From: Beroe ovata
Taxonomy: Eukaryota; Ctenophora; Nuda; Beroida; Beroidae
Direction: 5' to 3'
Assembly: GCA_946803715.1 (NCBI GenBank)
Contig: CAMPET010000095.1
Location: 145,039 to 209,038, forward strand
Length of the DNA: 64,000 bases
In this document: piece after piece, positions 36,501-47,580 of the stretch
Position numbering within the stretch: the first letter of the stretch is position 1
Layout of the letters: the number at the start of each line of letters is the position of its first letter
Notes under the pieces: generated by a model
What the model was told of the DNA's origin: nothing
Seen by the model: only the letters and a program-made list of their open reading frames with translations
The model's database searches: none
Made by a program: the position numbers and the translations under genes

Positions 36501-37437
36501 GGTCGATCAGTACCATGCCCTTGCAGACCTGTTGGTTCACGTGTGGGGAACATCCTTCCAGGTTGACCCGATGACCCCCGGGGCAGAGCAGTACCTTAGA
36601 GTGTACAGGGATATCCTGCTGGAACCCCACAAAGATCCCTGGTTCCGAACAACCGGCTTAACTGCAGGATCAGAGGACCCGGAGTCACTCATCCAGATCG
36701 ACCTGCAGTTGAGGGTAAAGGGCCATCAGCGATTCATTGAGACCCTACTTGACAATACCAAGCGGTACTTGTTTGCCAACCCAAAGTTCGCCTATGGGAA
36801 TGGGGCGAACCTGAAGATAACCAAAGCCATGGCTGGGTTCATTCACCATGTGTCGAGAGCTGAGGGAACCATCACGGACCCTTTCTCGGCGAAGCTGAGA
36901 CCCTCCCTCGCCGCAGAATTCAGGCTAGCCCCACCAGTGTATATTTTACAAGACATGGCTCACCTTGTAACAGACCCCATGACCCTAACCGAGGAGAACG
37001 TGACTCTTTTCAAAGATCTCCTCCAGGCCACGGGACTTACCTTTGAGACTGCCCTCCAGCGTTTGTCCGGACATGTTGCGACCCCAAGAGGCCCACTCCA
37101 GCTGACTCTTCGGAGTATTGCACTGTCTTGCTCTCAATCAAGGGCAGAAACATTCGGGCGCATGATGGAAGTGTACAACCACCGCCATCACACCAACCAC
37201 GAGACTCTCGACGACGAGATCTGTGGGCAGAAAAAGCTTTACATTCAAGCAAATCTCCCGAAGCCATCCCTGTGGGAACCACTGGTGGAGCAGTTTGTGA
37301 GGGAGGGAAATGGCCTTCCCACCAAACAATGGCTTGAAATGGACCCGACGCTGCAAGCCAGAACAACATCCACGACAGTGGCACGTCTCCTGGAGGAGGG
37401 ATCCGAGTCGGACATGGTTTTGCCTCTAAACACGTAA
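31078..37437 (+). CDS. hAT-transposase-like protein with duplicated zinc-finger modules
   Basis: Ten exons: 31078-31196, 31321-31618, 32150-32254, 32795-33066, 33540-33769, 34058-34200, 34768-35051, 35217-35470, 35723-36225, 36355-37437. All junctions keep frame; the total is 3291 bp (1096 residues). Exon 1 encodes a C-x4-C...H-x3-H finger. Exons 3-4 and 6-7 encode two related modules with IRC(K/R)xCP, W(T/S)LP, then WS(R/K)(M/I)L...H. Exons 8-9 show hAT-like RNase H-fold landmarks: CRGDTSGQLSRL (candidate first Asp, about residue 548), GGSYDGEMVD (candidate second Asp, about 620) and WMWDGAHVLERI, resembling the family's (C)xAHxLxL motif. Exon 10 is a long helical C-terminus. The many introns and the intact frame suggest a domesticated host gene rather than an active transposon. 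No terminal repeats flank it. Exons 6 and 7 are the least certain boundaries. Confidence 0.75.
33321..33498. repeat. (AC)n microsatellite with internal assembly gap
   Basis: AC repeats flank 128 n bases (33341-33468). The array lies in intron 4 of the transposase-like gene; the gap almost certainly hides more AC repeat. Confidence 0.95.
35489..35636. mobile_element. About 148-bp foldback MITE in intron 8 of the transposase-like gene
   Basis: The left end ATAGAGAATGGTATTCTTGGG is mirrored by the right end, whose complement reads ATAGAGAATGGTTATCTTGTG. The interior has a TGATCACATGACAGCG block and GACCAATGAGAATACAG. A related single-ended copy lies at 63069-63190. It is non-coding. Confidence 0.75.
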
Positions 37438-37765
37438 AATTATGGTTTTTGTGTGTAAATGATATAATTCTAAACGGGTATATGATGATCAGCTGCACTT
37501 GGATAGTTTTTGTTTGAAGACGGGTTAACCTGGGCTCCAATCAAGGCTGATAAAGATCAGCAGAAAGCAAAGGCGGAACTTCTGTAAAAATTTCGAACGA
37601 AAACTCACTTAATTTATGATTCAATTAGGTAATTATTTTATATATACCATTCTAAGAGTAAAACAAATCTTCCAACTCTAGTTATCCCAATAGTATAGCT
37701 TTGTAATGATTTATAGTATGTGAAATTATTCGATCTTGTAGAACGTTCACAGCGATCTCGTCATC

Positions 37766-38224
37766 TTATATCCCATGGAAACAGACATATGCAAGAATAA
37801 CACTGAGTAGGAAGCCAGAAATTTCAGACACGAAACCGCTGTTGCAGTTGTCAGTTGAGCATTCTGTATACTTGCATTCTGTGTTGGAAAAAGTAACCGA
37901 TCCACCGGTTGCAATATCATTTTTGACTTCGTTGCATGTCGCTTCAGTATGATCTGACGTTAACGCAACTCCACAAGACCCGTAGACAGCCTCCAATTCT
38001 CCACTATGGCTGAGTATTGAAATATCAGAGGTTATTTTCACAGTAGTGCAGACTGCGTTGTCATCAGCACAAGTTTCCGAGCTGCTCCCATCACATGCAG
38101 TTCCGCCCGCTGATGCTTCACCAGCTATGGTCGTAGTGGTTTGTGTGCACTTCTTGCACTTGAGACCTTGTGACCCATAGATCAGGCAGGCTAGAAGAAG
38201 GGTAGACACGAAAAGCCTTGTCAT
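37766..38224 (-). CDS. Ly6/uPAR-type three-finger GPI-anchored protein
   Basis: About 152 residues. The ATG at 38224 opens a signal peptide (MTRLFVSTLLLACLIYGSQG) that is cleaved before LKCKKC. A ten-cysteine-style pattern follows (CKKC, ACDG, TCADDNAVC, GSCG, TCNE, CKYTECSTDNCN). The closing CSTDNCN is the CC...xxCN signature of Ly6/three-finger folds. It is followed directly by a hydrophobic tail (FLLSVILAYVCF), a typical GPI attachment signal. Family members are extracellular membrane-anchored modulators; a specific ligand cannot be assigned. A CAG acceptor lies 6 bp upstream of the ATG, so the 5' UTR is probably spliced. The gene converges with the transposase-like gene, 329 bp away. Confidence 0.88.
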   Translation of the reverse strand: MTRLFVSTLLLACLIYGSQGLKCKKCTQTTTTIAGEASAGGTACDGSSSETCADDNAVCTTVKITSDISILSHSGELEAVYGSCGVALTSDHTEATCNEVKNDIATGGSVTFSNTECKYTECSTDNCNSGFVSEISGFLLSVILAYVCFHGI

Positions 38225-39174
38225 CTTTCCTGTAATGCAATTTAATAGATAGATTTGATCAGGGAAATTGGTCAGAAAAACACGAATTGCGTAAAGCAAA
38301 GCAGTATCAGTTGCGATATGTGGTCAACGGCTTAACTCAAGAAGCCGAGCCATTGCCCACACGACATCAACTGGTGGCTGTCGTTTATACTATCCTGTCA
38401 TTAATGTGCATCATCTTCTCACAGTTCACACATCACGTGCTGTTAAGTTGACCAATTGCATCGTAGAGACGTTCCACATGAAATTGAGTCCTGGCAGATC
38501 ACTGGTACGATTCAATGCACAGTGCACACCACTCCTACAATCTAGTAAAGGCGTAAACTTGAACTAAAATCACGTGCAAGCTGCTTTTCTGTCACTGGTC
38601 TCTCACGTGTCGGTTGTCAGAGGCACAGTGCAATCTTTACACACCAAAATAAATAATCTTTTAGGTCCCTGCTTAAGCCCGGTGCTAAAGCCTGGAATAG
38701 GTTACTGCGGAACTAAAAGAGTTTGCTGATCGTAAAGAGTTTGGTAAAATCTGAAAACGTAAAATCTGTCACTATGCAATATGCATGTGCTACTCTAGCT
38801 CTCTAGGTACTGGATGTTTTATTGACAAATGCTTCTTTATTGTCTTCAACCATTTCAGCCTTTTGCTGCTTGGGGCATTTTATGTTTTATTTATTGCAGT
38901 ATCAAATTTTTTGACCTGGGACAGTCCAAGAAAGCAGCCTGACCTTGGCGAGTCAAAAACTGCATCTTTGTTTTTGTAGTACGCTGTTTTTATTTTTAAT
39001 TCATTTATTTATGCAGTTTGTACTTTTTAAAGTGTTCTTTTAATGTTAGTTAGCAAGTGTTTTTCTCTTTAACTCCATGAATTGCCCCATCGCGCTGATG
39101 AAATAACATTCAACAGCGTCTATAATTCTATACATATCTTAGACGATCATTTTCTCCTCATTAGTCCGTGTAAA
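38225..39174. other. Divergent spacer between the Ly6-like gene and the RhoGEF gene
   Basis: It contains the Ly6 5' region and several CACGTG-like hexamers but no supported gene. A short open frame at 38785-38979 ends without splice signals or homology. Confidence 0.55.
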
Positions 39175-42100
39175 ATGTTCTACCTCCCTCATGAGATGAA
39201 GACTCTCACTGACACTATTTCCACACGTAGCATGACAGAGAAATGTGGGCCCGATTTGGGCACACCGCAGACGAAATGCACCCCGAGAACACCCTCGCTT
39301 ACTGATGTTATGAAAAGTATGATTACAGTGCCAGCCACTGGTAAGAGCCTTGTCTATCGTGCTGTTCTTTCTCTCATCCCGCGTTCGGTTGCAGCATTCC
39401 TATATCATGCACGCCTTTATGGCACGTTTTCATGACACCATCGATTTTTCTGAAATTTTTTTTCAGGAGAATTGTCGACCCCGAAAGGTATTTCCGATGT
39501 GGGGACACCACAGCGTACACAGGAGGAGATAGAGAAGGAGATAGCTATACTTACAAGTTCGGAGAACATTATGGGATTCAGGTGATTAGTTAATGAATAT
39601 TCCTGTTGGCTTGAATATTCCTGTGTTTGCGAAAAGTTACTTCACAAATAATCTTGTTCCTTAGTCATTGTCATGAATTTACACGATATTGTTCAGTCTG
39701 TAACATTCAAGTTATGCGAATATAATGATTGTAGTTACATGCCTATCGCTAATCGCCTGTTTCTTAGAATAAACAGATGGCCCTTCCATTATAAAATTTT
39801 CCTGTAATAATTCAAATTTTCCGCGCTGGTACGCTGACAACTTTTACTCTAATTTCGCGCAGATTTGTATACAAATTTGAGTTTCAGCACTCTGGTTGCG
39901 CGCGTTCCCGGCGCGTTAATAGAGTTTTCATGCCTTGCATGCTTTAAGCGGCACCAGCTTTGGAATGATGGGAATTTTTGATGACTAAACATGCGACATG
40001 CCTGATGGATTCTGGCTCAAGGTGCACATAATTAGGTCTATATCCTGGTAGTTAAGTAGTGAATAGTTCAGTTTAACTCCCATTATCATAATTGCTATGA
40101 AGTTATAGGAATGAAACTCTGTTAGATAGAAATAAGATAGACCTTGTCATGGAATCATTAAATGTCGGGCATAAATCTCACTGGCAGTGAAACTAGACAC
40201 AGATAACTGCATGCATGCAGGTTTCTGTATGCACCTGACTCAATGTAACTATACTATTGCCTGTTTGCATGCTAATACTAGCGTCCAATCAACTGTTTAT
40301 CTCACTAAGCGGTGGTGTCATTGGTCTACCACTAATTTGTGACCACTACCTTGTCTACCAATTACCCTGTGGCTCCACCATTCTTCATTCGTCTCATTAT
40401 TCGTTATTCCGTGTGTCTTGTTCCCCATGACTCTGAAAACACTGAGTGTCTTTGAGAATCCCGTTTTGTAAGTGTGGGACATCAATGAATCTGATTGTTC
40501 ACCGTATATACCCTGCTGTTGATTTTGTCATTTATCATCTTCTTTTCAGGCGACCGTTGAAACGCAAGTCGAGTAATAGCAGCTTGAAAAGTATCAACAG
40601 TGTAACCTCAGTATCATCAATTTCCAGTATCGCTTCTCTATCGGGCGGATTCAATACCATAAGAAACAAGGTACACGTTCTTTACATGTACAATGTACAT
40701 TGTACATAAGATCCTGGTTTTCTGTGTCACACTTTATCACAGTTTTGTATGTCACTTCCCGACTTCCGTCACACGCCCCCAGTTGAACCTACCTCATTCA
40801 CCTGGCCCCAGTTGAAAAGTAAGATAAAGCGGAAGAGGAAACTGTGTGACGATTTAGAAGAGTGTGGGGCTAAGAGAAAACGCCATGGTAGCAGTTTTGG
40901 TAACGTCATGATGCCAAATGTATCAACTCCGGGACGAACTAAGTCTGCAACTATCACCAGGACTAATAGCCTACGCATGTTGAGGTGAGCATGACTGAAG
41001 AACATGACTGTCCAGTTAACTGAAAGGCCCGAATTATTTTCATTGAATGGTTTCTCGCGCCGCGCATCTTTAGCAAAGCGGCCAGGGATAAAATCTCGCC
41101 AGTGAGAGATTAGGGGGTAACCATTACCACTGATTGCAGGTCGCCTTCGGCTGATTTCATCAAGCCGTACGCTGGTCCGGCACTCACGCCCTCCAAAGTC
41201 AGGGAGACGCTCGTGTGGCAGAAAACTGTGGACCCTTTCGTTGTGGAGCACATGCCACCTGCCCTAGTCCGGAGACAGGAAGCCATATACGAGCTCCTGC
41301 AGGTACAGAGTCTTGTTTTTAGTACAGTGGAGAAGTGAATACTCAGCAGTGTGCGCAGTGTATTGTGTAAACTATAGTATCTTGTATTGTAGTCTGTGTA
41401 GTGTATTGTGTAAACTATAGTATCTTGTGTTCTGTTAAGCCCCTCCTTATTACCCTCATCACACTCTACTGACAAACCTTCACTTCTCACTTGGTTGTAC
41501 TTGTTAACTGTATCATATGTTGGGGTAGTAGGGGACTATACATGCTGATAAATGGGGGGGCGGGTATCGTTCTAATGATCTAAATCAGACATAATGGCCT
41601 GCACATCATATCTCACGATACAATTATAATCTGATCGCCTCTTCTGTGATGAGACAAATACAAAGTTTCTAATTAGATTTCAACGTGTCAGGGTGAGATT
41701 GAGTTGGTAGAGGACCTGAAGTTGGTACTGAAAGTGTTTCACGGCCCCATGAAACAGCTTGGTCTGGCTAGCGACGAGGAAATGAAGATGATATTCGGGA
41801 ATTTGGAGGAGTTGCTAGACGTCCACCAGACGGTCGTCAACAAGTTACAGGGTATCCAGAACCAGATTGGAGTTTACGATCGAATTGCGGACGCTGTAAC
41901 TGAATGGGTGAGTTATCAATCACTCCATTTTTCTCACAGAAATTCCTGAGATAACTGACATTTCGAGGCGAGCCATGTCTCTACCGGCGTAGTGGACAAT
42001 GAAACAGCTGACCTATTGTATGACACATTGTGTGACGCATTGTGATACATAGTATGACACATTGTGTGACACATCGTGATACATGGTATGACACATCTTG

Positions 42101-43976
42101 ACACATTCTATTCTGACAGATATTCCCCCAGATCCCCAAGCTGTCCTGCTACTCAGCTTACTGTAGCAACCAGATCTACGCGAAGGAAGTGCTCGATCGA
42201 CTCTCCTCCAAGGCGGACATGGCGGACTTCTTGGAACGGTGCCGGACTTCGTCGTTCTCTCGAAAACTCGATCTCTGGAGTTTCCTTGACTCGCCTCGTC
42301 GCAGGTTGCCCAAGGTGAGGTTTTATCGGGTTTATCAGCTAGAGGAGGATGACCAATGGGGTTAATTTGAATATCTTGAAATACCCATGTAATTCTACGA
42401 ATTCTCACGACTCTCCCTGCGCAGTACCTACTCCTGATCAAGAACATTATCAAGATGACGGTTCCGACTCACCCTGACAAAATAGCACTCCAAGGATCCA
42501 TTGAGTTGTTACACTCTGTGCTGGCTACCGTTGACAAGGCCACGGGGGAGGCTAAGGTTAGAATATGATTCTACCAGCTTTAACCTGGTAATTTGTAACC
42601 TGATTTCCATTTGTAGCCCGATTTTCACCCCTGGACGACGCTAGATACAGCAAAAAACTTTTGCCCTATATACGTTGACACCCTACTTGACACCTACTCC
42701 ATTTCAGTGTGAAAAGTACAAGGGGAGACTGGTTTTCCTGCAAGACAAGCACAACACCGACGAGATCCAATCAGCCACCACTATGCTCTGCGATGGACCA
42801 CTCAAAAACAAGAACGGCACGGTGAGCTCTCTCAATTATAGAATGAGTTTTTGGGTGATTTTCTCTACGTGGCGAACATGGCGAATGAACACACCGTATT
42901 TCAGGGGACCGTTTTTGTCAAATTTGTAAGAAGAGAGATATGTGTGTCATTGTGAACGTCAATGTGTGAACTGGGTGTGAGAATGACTGTGATCAAAGCA
43001 TGTTTTTCACGATACCGTTGCCGTTCAGCCGCTCTATTCAAATTTAAATCAAGCACTATTTAATTACCCTATTTAAGGGCCGAGTCTATGAATTTTATAG
43101 CACAACTCAATCGTTCCAACTTTTCAGAAGCTTCACGGACTTCTCTTCGACACCGTTTTTCTTCTCACGAGACAGCTACAGAAGGAGAAAACTCATTATC
43201 AGGTTCGGACAAAACAAGTGCTGCCAGTCAAAACCCCTCCAGTCTCCTCTATACTACGCAATATCTGACCACCCTCCCTCCCTCAGGTTTACAGACAGCC
43301 GATTCCAGTTGCCGATATCATGGTTGAGGACCTCTCAGAAGTTAGGGTCGGAGGAAGTTTCAAGAGAACGTTCAGCACGACGGGAAGCGAGGTCAGCAAA
43401 AACTTCTTCAGAGTCTGGGAGGGCGAGAGCCAGGGATACCAGCTGTCTGTTCAGACTGGTACAAAGAAACAGTGGATAGACAGCATTCTCAACGCTAAGA
43501 AACACTTGCTTGCCAAGAGGAAGGTACATAGGATAGTCCCCCTTCCCCCATCCGTAGCAACGCTCGTAGAAACCGATGATGATCTCACGCCGACCACGCC
43601 CAATTTCCCGCCAGTGTGCCCAGTTAGTCCGCCTGTAGAGTTCATCACGCCGCAGCCGCACAAAGCTATATCCCGGGCAGGGGAACTGGTCGATTACACG
43701 CCGACTGCCGATGGCGGGAAGATGGCGAGGGTATCGGCAGCCGGCACCCCGACTAAAGTCGCGGCCACATCCAGCACTCTGGGGGAAAAGCCTGGGTCCG
43801 GGGATAATTCCCCATCAGAAGATCAAGAGAACAGGGTGCCTGGGAACACGGGGTTCGGTATGACGCCGCTCCGAACAGAGTCGCCGAAACTCCGGCTCCG
43901 CACCGATGAACATGTGAAGAGATTGATTGTCGAGGAATCGCCGTCTCCACTTCCTGCTAAGTCATCCCTGGTTTGA
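39175..43976 (+). CDS. NET1/ARHGEF3-like Rho guanine nucleotide exchange factor
   Basis: Eleven exons: 39175-39340, 39467-39581, 40550-40670, 40812-40984, 41140-41302, 41692-41907, 42132-42314, 42425-42556, 42708-42821, 43128-43202, 43287-43976. All junctions are in frame and sum to 2148 bp, about 715 residues. The DH domain (about 235-425) shows RRQEAIYELLQGE, EDLKL, SFSRKLDLWSFLD and LPKYLLLIKNI. The PH domain (about 430-566) shows YQVYRQPIPVADI, VEDL and GGSF..FS. NET1 and ARHGEF3 share these motifs in the same order. The family activates RhoA/B at the membrane and, for NET1, shuttles through the nucleus. The N-terminus carries Lys/Arg-rich tracts (IKRKRK, AKRKRH) like nuclear localisation signals, and TPxxxTPRTP-type phosphosites. 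The C-tail is long, Ser/Pro-rich and ends in KSSLV, a possible PDZ ligand. The start could be ATG 39175 or 39196. Confidence 0.9.
41345..41435. repeat. About 59-bp tandem duplication in RhoGEF intron 5
   Basis: Two copies of GTGTATTGTGTAAACTATAG followed by TATCTTGT. It is intronic and non-coding. Confidence 0.75.
42015..42108. repeat. TATGACACATTGTGTGACRC tandem array in RhoGEF intron 6
   Basis: Degenerate repeats of TGACACATTGTG and GATACATRGTATGACAC. Non-coding. Confidence 0.75.
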
Positions 43977-45005
43977 TGGGACAACACCCTCCTGCAGACA
44001 AACTCGCTCCAGAGAGTTGGATAATAATTGTGTTTATATATGTACAATTTGAGTTGAATTTGTGAGGGAGCTGTTTTTAGGTTCAAGTAAGGTTTTGTGT
44101 CAAATGCAGACAAGCTCAAGTCTAAAACACGCTGTTCGGACTTGACGAACATCTCAGAAAAACTCAGATACCGTTTCTGAAAAGATCTTTTGTTAAAATT
44201 TCGTATTTTCAGAACCAAACTACTATTATATTTTATATGAATTTTTCCAAATTCAATACAATTATACAGGCTGTTTATTTACCTTATAATATTTGTTAAT
44301 TTTACGCAAAATGGAAATGGCTCATCGCATGTCTAATATTTGTGCTGTACATAGAGCTAATTGTTTAAAAGTTTCTTCTTATTTCTATACCAGATGAGGA
44401 GCCTAAGCATCGTAAAATGGGAATGTTAGTCAAATTATGGTTTAGCTAAGGTCAAAGTTGATATTTCATTCGTTCTCTTTAGAGTTTAGGGTCCATAACT
44501 GATTTTGGGAGAGCAAACTCTTGAAAAACTTTTCCTCAACTCTAAAGCTTTTGCTGTTTCTAGCTCACTTACTACAAAATGTTTCATGTACAATTTTGGT
44601 AAATCTTTGTTTACATCATATAGTCTCAAACGCCGTGTTTCAATGAGTAGAAGGGTTGTGTAAAATTTGGCCAGAAGTCACCTATGTGCCAGTTTCTACA
44701 ATTTCAAATTTTGTACTACCGTGCGCGCTCAAAACTAACCAAATTTCGATAAGGCGATTCGCGCGCGCCGTCATTCCCGCTAAAAATCTGATGTAAAATG
44801 CATGTTCAGACGTCATTCATCTGTCGGAACTAAAACATAAGATGAATTGGGTGGAGATGATCCCGAAAAAGTGAAATTAACCATCAAGATATGTCTCAAT
44901 ATGCCTTTATTTGGAACTCTAACGTAAAGCATCAAGTGATAAAAAATCCTATAGGCGATAGTAGTCATTAGCCCAAACAACATAGGTTTCTAGAGAAAGT
45001 GTAAA
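43977..45005. other. Convergent spacer between the RhoGEF and APC2 stops
   Basis: It is AT-rich and presumably contains both 3' UTRs. A GC-rich island near 44720-44775 interrupts it. No gene is seen. Confidence 0.6.
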
Positions 45006-47333
45006 TCATTTGTTAAACTTCTTGTAAACGCCACCACTATAACACAGCAGTTTCTGTTTCACTTTCTTATCGAGGAAAGTCTTTACTTCTTCCTCAGTGA
45101 GCTGACCGGCAACCGAGTCAGATAGCAACATTGACAGCAACTTGTGTACCCTCTCGACAGTTATCTGCAATGTGATTTGTATTTTTATGTGATTTGTATT
45201 ATTATGTGATTTGTATTATTATGTGTTATTTGTATTATATGTGAAATGGTAACAGAAGTATCTGTGGTGAAAGCTCTCTAAATATGATAAAATTACCTGT
45301 CCAGATTGGTTGATCAATCCCATGACAAAGTTAGTGAACCCCTCCAACTCTTCTTCACGTACTTGTTCGATCTTCACCATTGCACTGTCCATCTCTTCGA
45401 CAACGACCGGTCTAGTGGACGAAACATCATCCTTCAACTCAAACATGTCTTTAGAAGTCTCCTTGAGGAGGCCATTAGTAACCCAGAACGCGAGTTTTTT
45501 CCTAGTCTGACTGAGTGACAAACCTACATTTGTCGAGATTGTGTCAGCATGGCACTTCTTACTCTCCTCAAAACACGATATTATCGTAGCTTGGATCGGG
45601 GATACGGTGAACGAGAGAGTTCTATTCTCAAACTCCAAGTCGAGCTCAACAAATCCCAGATTCATTTTCCATTCCAGAGTCCTGTTCCGCTTTAACTCCG
45701 AGAACAGTTTGGTGTACTCGCCTTGCAGGAAATCCTGCAGTGGCTTGTACACCGTGATATCCTCCTGCCGCAAATTCGGCCAGAAAACTTGTGAAATAGT
45801 GATAACATTGATATCGAATGGTAGTTTTGTCTCTGCCTGGGTCATGATGTTAGCGTGATTTCGGCCCGAATCCACGATATCCTGGAGCATGATCCTACTC
45901 TGACTCAAATCCTCCCCAAAACCAATTCTGAGTAGCTCGAGACTCCTCATTTCCAAACTGATATCGTATGATGAGGTAGTCAGCAACTTCTCTGCTATGA
46001 GATTCCGATACTCATTGACAAACACATCCGCACTGCCGTATATACTGCAGAGGGTTGTTATAATATCTGCTGATTTGCTTGCCTTGGTGTCAGGGGGCAT
46101 ATCACGTGACTCGGGCTTCCATGTTTCCCAGCCCTCTGTCTCCATATCGCTGTCCTCGTTACAGTTGAACAGATTTCCCGAGGTGGACGTCAGTTCCCTC
46201 GTCAACTCGTTATCCTCCTCGCTCAGTAGAGACTGCAGGATACACCGTATTGTATCCTCTCTGTTCTTGAGGTAGTGACGGAGAGGTCCGCAAACTTTCT
46301 CCAAAATCGTGCCGGAGGGATCCAGAAACCGGAGGACCTTGATGGCAGAGGAGTACTGGGTGATGATGTCCTCTGTGTTTGCTCCAGGGTGAAGCAGCCG
46401 TTCCCTGAACATGTCCTGAACAGTCTTGATAAGGTAGTTGCTGCATTGCACCTCACTCAGACATGTCTTTATGTCCATCACTGCAATTTGAGAGTCCGGG
46501 TAGTCGACCATTATTTCGAACAGGTCGTTTATCCTCACAGTTGCTATGGTTTTGTAGCAGAAGAATTCGAGTCGTTTCTTCCACATTTCCAAGTTGGGTG
46601 GTGACTGCGAGTGTTGTGTGATGAACTGAATAAAAGGGAGGACAGACGTTACCAGCCATGCTATGACCGGTCCTATGATGCTGGAGTTGAGGGATGAGCC
46701 AGAGAAATTACCAGTGATGAAATCTGTTATCCTTGTGTTCAGAATATGCAGCACAGCATCGTAACCTAGCTCATCAAACAGGTTGAGGAAACTTAGACTC
46801 CCATTGATAACGTCAAATCTCTTCAATCGTTCGTTCCGATTCTCAGACTGCAAAGTTATATTCTCGAAACAGTCGAGGCCCTGCTGATAAAACTCAACAC
46901 AAGTCTCAGTTAAGAGATGCTTGATATCGTCTATGTCAAGGAGAGTCGTGGTTAGATCATTGAAAATATCCTGTTTCTGAAATGAGGGATCAACTTCCTC
47001 GATGAACTGAAATGTGTACAAGAACTGCGAAACATTGTTCCCCAACAGCTGAACAACTGTTTCAAACGCCTCCAATCCACTCTGCACTTTCAGTAGTGCC
47101 ATTATCTGCCCTAGAATATTGTCCTTGAAATAGAATTTGAACTTCACTCTGTACCAAGAGGCCAAACACTTCTTTACAGGGTAGTTGAGAGATTCGAGTA
47201 TGTCCATAAGTTCCCGGCACTCTGATTTTGCGTCATTTGAAATTGTGGCTGGTGGATCTAAGAGGTAAACAAGTCTTTTCCATGGGATGTCAGGAGTGTT
47301 GGAGGAGCAGTCCATAACTTGATGTTCCGTCAT
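45006..47333 (-). CDS. ANAPC2: Anaphase-promoting complex subunit 2 (cullin-like)
   Basis: APC2 is the cullin-type scaffold of the APC/C ubiquitin ligase; with APC11 it forms the catalytic core that targets securin and cyclins. Two exons, 47333-45297 and 45164-45006, join in phase 0 and give 731 residues (human about 822). The N-terminal two thirds are helical repeats. The cullin-homology region (about 500-620) shows ISQVFWPNL, LEWKMNLGFVELDL and VSPIQATIISCF, in the same order as the family. The second exon encodes the C-terminal winged-helix domain, with ERVHKLLSML and a YSGGVYKK ending like the human YSAGVYR. The start ATG at 47333 is followed by an acidic-polar stretch; the protein is shorter than human at the N-terminus. 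SHQ1 lies 247 bp upstream on the same strand. Confidence 0.93.
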
Positions 47334-47580
47334 GACTCTATACTTCTATAGGGATGATGTAGGATGTGATAGTTCATTTATCATTTTATTAGCTGACAAG
47401 CATGAAGTTTATCACTTTATTTTCACGAAAAATAGACAATAATTGTCACGAAAATAGGCAATAATCTTGCTATATGATAAATAATAATTCATTCAAGTCA
47501 AAAACAATTGTACAATTACATTGAATTTCATTTGCTTTATTGATAGAAATAAGAATTTGCTATTAAAACAAAAACACACG

